A stretch of 33,285 bases of DNA from Gammaproteobacteria bacterium (lineage in GTDB: Bacteria > Pseudomonadota > Gammaproteobacteria > JABCZS01), in assembly GCA_021773275.1 (NCBI GenBank), contig JAJFKJ010000049.1, positions 1 through 33,285 of the forward strand, given 5' to 3'. This document shows, one piece after another, positions 27,619 to 33,285 of this stretch. A program made the translations under genes and the position numbers. The notes beneath the pieces were generated by a model. That model was not told the origin of the DNA and ran no database searches. It saw only the letters and a list, made by a program, of their open reading frames with translations. Numbering within the stretch: position 1 is the first letter of the stretch; each line of letters opens with the position of its first letter.

Positions 27619-28836
27619 TTAACCGGCCCAAACAGGGAGTTTTTGCATGATGCGAGAAACTTCAACGACAATAAATACTAAACCAATTAGCACGATGGCG
27701 ATAATAAGTGGCGTACCACCCCAGGTGTGATACGGCGTGGTCAAATGCGGCGAGGTGCGTACACGGTATGCCATTAAGGCGGGTAAAATAATTAAGATTA
27801 CTGCAACGAAGATCGAAGCATAGCTTAATAATTGCACGAAACCATTCGGGTAGAAAATAGCGATTAGCACAGGTGGCAAAAAGGTAAATAGAGCCGTGCG
27901 CGCACGATGCGGTACAACTTCGTGCTCTTTGTCGCGTAAGAAATCAAACAGGCTAAGTGAAACGCCCAAGAAAGATGTGATCACCGCAATATTCGCAAAA
28001 ATGTTCAGCACGGCAGTTAGCCATGGCTTTTGTATTTCATGGTTAATTGCAAGCATCAAGTCGCCTACAGAGCCGCCCGTTTTAGCGATGGTTGAAAAAC
28101 TGTACTCGCCTGCGTATGGCAGCGTACCCAACAGTGAAGCCAACCAGATGAGGTAAAGCACCAATGGTAAGACACTGCCCCAAAATAATACGGTGCGCAG
28201 ACGCTTTGGCTCTGGGCCTAAGTACTGCGCTAAAGAAGGAATAACAATATGAAAACCAAATGCCGTAAGAATAACCGGTGCTGCCGCCCACATATAAGTT
28301 GGCTGCGGGTTATTAAGTAGGGCTACATAATCAACTTGTGGCACAAATAATGCAAAAATAATGATCAGCAGGATAAGTTTTACAGAAAATAATCCGCGAT
28401 TACACAGGTCAACCGCACGTGTACTCCAAGCAACAACTGCCCCTAAAATAACGGTGAACAATAATACATTGGCATAGGCAGGCAATGCTGTATCAAATAG
28501 TAAGGTTGTTGCCGCCTGCAAGAGTGATGCGCCACCGGTGACATAGGCGCTGGTTAATGCATAAAGCAATAAAATATAAGCAATGTAAGTAACGTATTTA
28601 CCCGGTTTGCCTAAAGTGGCATGGGCCATGGTGGCGTAGTGATTACGCGGCGCCTGGAAGGCCAGGTTGACCTCAAGGGTTAGCAATGCAGATTGAAACA
28701 TCACCGCCCACACAAACAAAAATAGTAAGGCGCTCACAGCAAAACCCATACCGGCGCTGACTAAAGGTAGCGCAAGCATCCCGCCGCCGATAGCGGTTCC
28801 TGCTGCAACAAATATTGAGCCAATGGTTTTGTTCAT
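27619..28836 (-). CDS. Aromatic amino acid permease, TyrP/Mtr (HAAAP) family, first of pair
   Basis: Proton-coupled uptake of tyrosine or tryptophan; 405 residues with about 11 membrane helices. It begins MNKTIGSIFVAAGTAIGGGM, the classic HAAAP first helix with GTAIGGGMLALP. FGFHIVIPSLAQYLG and NIFANIAVITSFLGVSLSLF are the other conserved blocks and align well with its downstream neighbour, so the pair arose by duplication. No Shine-Dalgarno is present; an extended -10 (TGA-TATAAT) ends 6 bases before the ATG, suggesting a leaderless mRNA. It is the first gene of a two-permease operon. Several such permeases are common in intracellular gammaproteobacteria that import aromatic amino acids; relevance here is inferred. 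Confidence 0.93.
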   Translation of the reverse strand: MNKTIGSIFVAAGTAIGGGMLALPLVSAGMGFAVSALLFLFVWAVMFQSALLTLEVNLAFQAPRNHYATMAHATLGKPGKYVTYIAYILLLYALTSAYVTGGASLLQAATTLLFDTALPAYANVLLFTVILGAVVAWSTRAVDLCNRGLFSVKLILLIIIFALFVPQVDYVALLNNPQPTYMWAAAPVILTAFGFHIVIPSLAQYLGPEPKRLRTVLFWGSVLPLVLYLIWLASLLGTLPYAGEYSFSTIAKTGGSVGDLMLAINHEIQKPWLTAVLNIFANIAVITSFLGVSLSLFDFLRDKEHEVVPHRARTALFTFLPPVLIAIFYPNGFVQLLSYASIFVAVILIILPALMAYRVRTSPHLTTPYHTWGGTPLIIAIVLIGLVFIVVEVSRIMQKLPVWAG

Positions 28837-28842
28837 GAGGAT

Positions 28843-28851
28843 ATTATATCA
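28843..28851 (-). promoter_or_regulatory. Extended -10 of the permease operon, probably leaderless
   Basis: On the minus strand TGA-TATAAT is followed by ATCCTC and the ATG at 28836. There is no Shine-Dalgarno and no convincing -35. Confidence 0.6.
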
Positions 28852-29105
28852 GAAAAATTCAGGATGCGAGGGGCGAAAGTTTTCAAGAGCGCAAGCGCTA
28901 GCGCGCGAGCAGATGGACTGAAAAAATTGCAGCTAATGTGCTTAAATCATCAACTCAGCTGATCGCTCGCTTCCGCTCACGCTCTGACTCAGAATTGTTG
29001 CAAGCGAATTAACACATTTGTTTTATATGCTAATCAACCGCTCTGTAACCTTCGCGGCTCTCGTAATAGTTTTCTTGCAAGAGTCCTGATTAGGTTCGAG
29101 GCAAT
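28852..29105. repeat. Intergenic region with R3 repeat
   Basis: The segment 28934-29000 (TAATGTGCTTAAATCATC ... CAGCTGATCGCTCG ... CGCTCACGCTCTGACTC) recurs at 31563-31615 and in part at 51-100, with an inverted piece at 1-17. The rest of the gap shows a small GCGCAAGCGCTAGCGC palindrome near 28890-28905 and no gene. Confidence 0.65.
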
Positions 29106-29645
29106 TTAGAGCTTTTTGTACATAGCTAGAAAGTCGGCCAGCAAACCATCAGGCAATGGTAATGAGAGAGGTTCGCCTGCAATGAAACCCTTCTGTTCAT
29201 AAAATGGCACGCCGGGTAATGTCGACATGAGTTCTAGAGCAGTAAAGCCAGCAAGCATAGCCTGTTCCTCGCAGCGGCGCATCAAAACCGACCCCAAACC
29301 TTGCCTGGCAAAATCAGGGTGAATGAAAAATGCACGAATTTTGGCTGCTTCCCTCGAAGGGTCTAAGAAGCCAGGGGTGCGTGTGCTAGCTTGATCACCC
29401 CCAAACAAGGTACGCCTTTTACTCCAACCACCGCAAGCGGCAATCATGCCATTGGCCTCTATCACATAATATGTTTGATCAGCAACAAGTTCGCTATCTA
29501 CGCTGAATACATATTTGATAAGACATTCCGTTTGTGGTTTTGTATAAAACCCTACGCTGAGGTTTCCTGCAGATTTTGCAATCAATGCATTTAACTCAGG
29601 AATTTCGCTTTCCTGTGCGCAACGTATAACTAAATCTAGATGCAT
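29106..29645 (-). CDS. GNAT-family N-acetyltransferase
   Basis: Acetyl-CoA-dependent acetyltransferase of 179 residues with a single GNAT domain. Motif A is clear: FFIHPDFARQGLGSVLM, with the pyrophosphate-binding RQGLGS at 114-119. The following helix and the MSTLPGVPFYEQKGF segment (motif B) complete the fold. The N-terminal part carries the usual IRCAQESEIPELNALI opening. The substrate is unknown; small molecules, toxins or protein N-termini are all possible. It lies 48 bases downstream of the PAS-LuxR regulator on the same strand and may be co-transcribed with it. A TATAAA directly before the ATG is too close to be a useful -10. Confidence 0.9.
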   Translation of the reverse strand: MHLDLVIRCAQESEIPELNALIAKSAGNLSVGFYTKPQTECLIKYVFSVDSELVADQTYYVIEANGMIAACGGWSKRRTLFGGDQASTRTPGFLDPSREAAKIRAFFIHPDFARQGLGSVLMRRCEEQAMLAGFTALELMSTLPGVPFYEQKGFIAGEPLSLPLPDGLLADFLAMYKKL

Positions 29646-29693
29646 ATTTATACCCCATGACTTTTACAACAAAATACCATCTTTTAGTTTTTA

Positions 29694-30227
29694 TTAACTA
29701 GGGGAGGATACCCCTACTAAGCCTCTAATAACAGCTTGCACAACTAGTTCGCTGCGCGTTTCACAATTTAGTTTTTGTTTTGTGGCCTCTAAGTAATGTT
29801 CTACTGTGCGTGGCGATAAGCCAAGTTTTTTAGCAATGCTTTTATTACTGCCACCTAGAGCTAGCTCCTGTATGCACGCTGTCTGCTGCTTTGAGAGCGG
29901 TATTAAAATGCGGGGGTCTACCGATATAGAAACACCACTTAGGCCAATAATTTTTCCGGTAAGGCCATAAATAGGTGATTTAAAGCATCGGCGTATATAT
30001 CTTTGATTTTTGAACTGCGCTTTTTCTATGAAAATCTTGCTTGTTCTTGTTTTGATCACTTCTTGATCATTGCGCATGATCTGCTTACTACTACGCGCCC
30101 AAGGAAGCGCTCTATCATCAACTCCAATAATTTCATTGAGATTTTTATTTGTTGCAAAACGCTGAAACTCATCATTCACAGAAAGATAATTGCCGTTTGT
30201 GTCCTTATTATAAATGCTGAAATTCAT
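29694..30227 (-). CDS. PAS-like sensor fused to LuxR-type HTH regulator
   Basis: Transcriptional regulator of 177 residues. Residues 1 to ~107 look like a PAS domain (NKDTNGNYLSVNDEFQRF ... SPIYGLTGKIIGLSGVSISV), a small-ligand or redox sensor. Residues ~112-172 are a LuxR/GerE helix-turn-helix: LSKQQTACIQELALGGSNKS and IAKKLGLSPRTVEHYLEATK, with the recognition helix in SPRTVEHYL. There is no receiver domain or autoinducer domain, so it is not a typical quorum-sensing LuxR. An extended -10 (TGG-TACAAT) ends 6 bases before the ATG with no Shine-Dalgarno, suggesting a leaderless mRNA. It precedes the GNAT gene on the same strand. Targets and ligand are unknown. Confidence 0.88.
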   Translation of the reverse strand: MNFSIYNKDTNGNYLSVNDEFQRFATNKNLNEIIGVDDRALPWARSSKQIMRNDQEVIKTRTSKIFIEKAQFKNQRYIRRCFKSPIYGLTGKIIGLSGVSISVDPRILIPLSKQQTACIQELALGGSNKSIAKKLGLSPRTVEHYLEATKQKLNCETRSELVVQAVIRGLVGVSSPS

Positions 30228-30233
30228 AGAAAT

Positions 30234-30242
30234 ATTGTACCA
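30234..30242 (-). promoter_or_regulatory. Extended -10 of the PAS-LuxR gene, probably leaderless
   Basis: On the minus strand TGG-TACAAT, then ATTTCT, then the ATG at 30227. There is no Shine-Dalgarno, and the -35 is poor. Confidence 0.5.
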
Positions 30243-30249
30243 GATTTAG

Positions 30250-30382
30250 ATAGAAAATCCCCCGCGCAGGCAAAAATCTGTGGGGTAGCACCGCTACACG
30301 GTGCCGGGTCGCACAGGGTGCGACCCCTACATTAGCTCATCATGTATTTATGCAACAAAGGCTTTAAAAAAGGGGGCGACAA
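30250..30382. repeat. Composite repeat: R1 nested inside split R2 arms
   Basis: The R2 left arm (AAAATCCCCCGCGC, from about 30254) and right end (AAAAAAGGGGGCGAC, ending about 30380) are about 100 bases apart. Between them lie a GCACCGCTACACGGTGC palindrome, an R1 copy (30303-30331) and the segment TCATCATGTATTTATGCAAC. The same composite recurs at 31421-31660. Confidence 0.7.
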
Positions 30383-31396
30383 TCAATGAAAGGTAGTTGC
30401 GCCATAGCTATTCCGCCTGCTACCTTTTAACAAAAGCGCAGCATCTTCATCTTCATCGTCACCTAAGTCTACATCACCATTTATACTCATAGTGTAGATG
30501 GAGCTAGCTGTATTTGTCCTGCTCAAGGAAACTTCACTTGGTATGCCAGCAGTGCTTGTAAGTTTTTGCATATTTTCATCTTTAGCTAGAAAATCACAGG
30601 CTCGCTCCAGCTTATCTGAATCACTAAATAATGCAGTTCGATATTGACGCTCACCCACTAAGCGATCATAGTGTTTTTCAAGTACAACTTGGTACACCGT
30701 GATCACAAAATATGCCAAAAATGAAAGCGGTGCGGCAATTGCCATAAACTCATAAACTGGCGCATGCAGAATGGTTAAAGCTAGCGAGGCAGCAGTTAAA
30801 AAAGCGGGTAAATAACGTCGCAATGTTGGCTTAACTGCAGGACTTTCTTCAGCGGCGATCATAGCCGCAGCTGTTAGTGGTACATTTGCAAAAAACACAG
30901 CTGCTGCACCCCAAAAAAATGATGCTAATTCGATGCTTAATACTGTGACAATCGCGGCTGTAAAAAAAGTGCTTGCAAGTAAAACCCCGTTAACAATCAT
31001 TAAAATGTGCGAGTGCTTATACATCCATTTAACAATGCGATTGGTCTGTTGTGCCTTGGGATCATGCTCAGCAGTATTAGGTAAGTTTCCAACAGCATTG
31101 GAGATTTTTTTAAGATGATTGTTCAAAAACTGCAACTCTAGATAAACCTTCGGGTTTGAGCTGCTGTAACTACTTAGTGGTGTTATTATTTTAGTTTTAA
31201 TATCAGCAAATGCTGCTGTCAGGGTATCACGTGCGGCTACCAGATTATTACAGCTTTTCGCTACTTGGACAGTACCTTCAAAACCATTTTTCAATTTGCG
31301 TTTTAGCAGTTTATCTTGAAATTCATGAATAGCCTTTTTTACAAGATTCACTTGATTAAGTATTTCAGAAAACGAATGCTGCTGGTCTTCAATCAT
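30383..31396 (-). CDS. Hypothetical coiled-coil / four-TM protein with acidic tail, 337 aa
   Basis: Unrecognised. Residues 1 to ~110 are helical and coiled-coil-like (LVKKAIHEFQDKLLKRKLKN and onward). Four membrane helices follow as two close pairs (about 131-153/157-179 and 195-211/215-238), and then a ~100-residue hydrophilic tail holding an acidic run (GDVDLGDDEDEDAALLL) before a basic Ser-rich end (KGSRRNSYGATTFH). There is no signal peptide. Both soluble ends would lie on the same side of the membrane. TATAAT at 31406-31411 ends 9 bases before the ATG and no Shine-Dalgarno is seen. This layout is seen in host-membrane-inserted bacterial effectors, but that role is only a possibility. Confidence 0.75.
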   Translation of the reverse strand: MIEDQQHSFSEILNQVNLVKKAIHEFQDKLLKRKLKNGFEGTVQVAKSCNNLVAARDTLTAAFADIKTKIITPLSSYSSSNPKVYLELQFLNNHLKKISNAVGNLPNTAEHDPKAQQTNRIVKWMYKHSHILMIVNGVLLASTFFTAAIVTVLSIELASFFWGAAAVFFANVPLTAAAMIAAEESPAVKPTLRRYLPAFLTAASLALTILHAPVYEFMAIAAPLSFLAYFVITVYQVVLEKHYDRLVGERQYRTALFSDSDKLERACDFLAKDENMQKLTSTAGIPSEVSLSRTNTASSIYTMSINGDVDLGDDEDEDAALLLKGSRRNSYGATTFH

Positions 31397-31405
31397 AATG
31401 TGGGT

Positions 31406-31411
31406 ATTATA
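31406..31411 (-). promoter_or_regulatory. -10 box of the 337-aa gene
   Basis: A perfect TATAAT on the minus strand, 9 bases before the ATG. A start 6-7 bases on would leave a leader of only 2-3 bases. The -35 is not clear. Confidence 0.4.
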
Positions 31412-31420
31412 CAGGATTAT

Positions 31421-31660
31421 GCATCAAAAAACCCGCGCGGGCAAAAGGCTGTGAAATGGCACCGCTACACGGTGCCGGGTCGCACAGGGTGCGCCCCCTA
31501 CATTAACTGATCATGTATTTATACAACAGCGTCTTTGTTGCATAAAGCCAAATGCTTGCACTTAATGTGCTTAAATCATCAGCTCAGCTGATCGTTCGCT
31601 GGCGCTCACGCTCGCCCATAAGTTCATCACATTTATGCAATAAAGCCTTTAAGAAAGGGG
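31421..31660. repeat. Composite repeat, second copy (R1 and R3 inside R2-like arms)
   Basis: From the left: AAAACCCGCGCGGGC, the CACCGCTACACGGTGC palindrome, R1 (31473-31502), TGATCATGTATTTATACAAC, R3 (31563-31615), and a right end AAAGGGGGCAAT near 31656. This matches the composite at 30250-30382 with an additional R3 stretch placed inside it. No gene is seen. Confidence 0.7.
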
Positions 31661-31669
31661 GCAATTCAT

Positions 31670-32437
31670 TCAGAAAGGTTTAGGGCGAGTGGACCTGTTT
31701 ATATGCTTTGCGCTGTCATCGCTATCATTGTCGTTGTCGTTATCTGCGTCTATATGAGTGTCCTGCAATACTCTTGCTACCTGACTGACATCCTTCTGAT
31801 CGCGTTCATAAGCCCTCATCGCGATTAATTGTTCGTGCATCTCTTCGCGCGTCATATTATTCATAGGATCATCCGCGTTATCTGCGCCTATATGAGTGCC
31901 CCGCAATACTCTCGCTACATGACTGACATTCTCCTGTTCTCGCTCATAATCCCTCATCGCGATTATTTGTTCGTGCATCTGTTCGGGCGTCATATTATTC
32001 ATAAGATCTTTGGATGCTTCCATTACTGCAGCTAGTTGAGCTTCTTCTTCAATATTCTCATCAAGCGCGTCACTGTATAAGCATTCATTTGCAACAAAAA
32101 TAACACGTAACTGATGCTCAAGACCGGCAGCGAGCGCCGGTAAGGCATGTAGCGGGAAAGAGGAGCTGGGTGCTGCCCCTGCGATTATGGCTTGTTTAAC
32201 ATCTTCCGAGTTTTCAGCATTAATAACGGGAAATGCTTCAAGAATATTACTTAATATAGCCAATTCTTGAGCACCTATGGGGTGACGCTGGTTTTGGCTA
32301 CTACTGAGATGTGTTTTGTGTTCGCTTATATAATGGTCCAATGCTTGCGGCGCTTCATGATATTTAAAAATATCATCAAAGCGTTGTGCGATTGTTCCAT
32401 TTTTATTCGGGTTATACTGACATACTTTAAACTTCAT
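31670..32437 (-). CDS. Hypothetical protein with 46-residue tandem repeat and UIM-like helix, 255 aa
   Basis: Unrecognised with confidence. Strong Shine-Dalgarno AGGAGG, 6 bases before the ATG. Residues ~1-125 form a globular region; HPIGAQELAILSNIL (52-66) and LRVIFVANECLYSDAL (110-125) faintly recall the C-terminal half of OTU deubiquitinases, but the Cys block is absent and the expected His is not there. Residues 129-144 (IEEEAQLAAVMEASKD) resemble a ubiquitin-interacting motif with Val in place of the central Ala. Two direct repeats of 46 residues follow (146-191 and 192-237), each starting MNNMT and containing MHEQ(I/L)IAMR and VARVL. The tail is an Asp/Asn run (DADNDNDNDSDD) and a basic end. 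It lies between the rRNA terminator and the 337-residue gene on the same strand. Confidence 0.75.
   Translation of the reverse strand: MKFKVCQYNPNKNGTIAQRFDDIFKYHEAPQALDHYISEHKTHLSSSQNQRHPIGAQELAILSNILEAFPVINAENSEDVKQAIIAGAAPSSSFPLHALPALAAGLEHQLRVIFVANECLYSDALDENIEEEAQLAAVMEASKDLMNNMTPEQMHEQIIAMRDYEREQENVSHVARVLRGTHIGADNADDPMNNMTREEMHEQLIAMRAYERDQKDVSQVARVLQDTHIDADNDNDNDSDDSAKHINRSTRPKPF
31741..32002 (-). repeat. 138-bp in-frame tandem duplication
   Basis: The segments 31741-31864 and 31879-32002 are near-identical with a period of 138 bases, exactly 46 codons, inside the 255-residue gene. Differences between copies are mostly single-base and often keep the residue class. Confidence 0.9.
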
Positions 32438-32520
32438 GTAGCCTCCTAAATCTTGTTGTATCGTAACAGACTAAGAATGTGTTAGCAAGTTGGTTTTCAG
32501 AGCAATATATATTTAAGCAT

Positions 32521-32552
32521 AAAAAAAACCCCTGTAAGTTTCCCTACAGGGG
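32521..32552 (-). terminator. Rho-independent terminator of the rRNA operon
   Basis: On the minus strand CCCCTGTA pairs with TACAGGGG around an 8-base loop, followed by eight T residues. It lies 13 bases after the 3' end of 5S rRNA. Confidence 0.95.
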
Positions 32553-32565
32553 CTTTTGGAATAAA

Positions 32566-32684
32566 TGCCTGGCAGTGTCCTACTTTCACATGGAATAACT
32601 CCACACTATCATCGGCGCAAAGCAGTTTCACTTCTGAGTTCGGGATGGGATCAGGTGGTACCTACTCGCTATTGCCGCCAGGCA
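32566..32684 (-). rRNA. rrf: 5S ribosomal RNA
   Basis: A 119-base minus-strand gene. It begins TGCCTGGCGGCAATAGCGAG, ends GACACTGCCAGGCA, and the two ends pair. The conserved internal stretches CCACCTGATCCCATCCCGAA and AGTGAAACTGC are present. It is gammaproteobacterial in type and follows 23S rRNA. Confidence 0.97.
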
Positions 32685-32826
32685 GACCGGTTTGTATTTA
32701 CGACCTTTTGGTCGCACGGTTCGAACATAGTCCAAACCCTACAAATTAGGTTAGCTTATAAAATATCTAATTTACTAAAGCAAAGCTGTTATGTGACTTT
32801 TACATCATCAAGTTAATTTAAGCGTT
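32685..32826 (-). other. 23S-5S internal spacer
   Basis: About 142 bases without a tRNA. It holds a short GACCTTTTGGTC-type palindrome (GCGACCAAAAGGTCGT on the minus strand) and is AT-rich near the 23S end, as expected for a processing spacer. Confidence 0.75.

Positions 32827-33285
<459 letters not shown>

Noticed and set aside
27606-27671. Longer start for the second permease
   Set aside because: The extra 22 residues overlap the upstream gene and are not permease-like; the ATG at 27605 has a good Shine-Dalgarno.
29646-29652. TATAAA as the -10 of the GNAT gene
   Set aside because: It ends one base before the ATG, so transcription would begin inside the coding region; no other start fits.

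Overview
The window reads as a chromosomal segment of a gammaproteobacterium. The 5S and 23S rRNA ends, Tag, TadA, RlpA and KatG are of gammaproteobacterial type. Large proteins with eukaryote-like domains, tandem aromatic amino acid permeases and a PAS-LuxR regulator suggest a host-associated lineage of the Legionella/Coxiella kind. That placement is inference; no single marker here proves it.

Layout. 1-1100: repeats, a translationally coupled pair of small unknown genes (minus) and tRNA-Asn (plus). 1097-4238: catalase-peroxidase katG (minus) and a LysE-family exporter (plus). 4239-4673: a three-fold hairpin repeat cluster. 4674-16293: an 11.6-kb two-gene minus-strand operon made of a 2787-residue protein and a 1082-residue helical protein. 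16487-17938: tag and rlpA (plus). 18139-22370: three multi-pass membrane proteins that look like paralogues, with tadA among them. 22542-28836: a Na+/H+ antiporter with a cyclic-nucleotide-binding tail, an unknown 446-residue protein, and two tandem aromatic amino acid permeases (all minus). 29106-32437: a GNAT acetyltransferase, a PAS-LuxR regulator, a coiled-coil/4-TM protein and a 255-residue protein with an internal 46-residue tandem repeat (all minus). 32521-33285: terminator, 5S rRNA and the 3' part of 23S rRNA (minus).

Main discovery. The 2787-residue protein joins an N-terminal P-loop GTPase of AIG1/septin-like type, about 1700 residues of helical and coiled-coil sequence, and a C-terminal SecA-like DEAD motor. 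The motor's Walker A, DYL..RD, YGT, Walker B, SGT, GMD and RQG..GS signatures occur in SecA order and at nearly SecA spacing. I know of no described system with this architecture. The 1082-residue partner starts 7 bases after its stop and is probably co-produced with it.

Other themes. Several genes lack a Shine-Dalgarno sequence and instead carry a -10 box ending 6-7 bases before the ATG, often of the extended TGn type, which suggests leaderless mRNAs. Three families of short palindromic repeats fill most intergenic gaps, and every convergent protein-gene pair has both major families between its ends.
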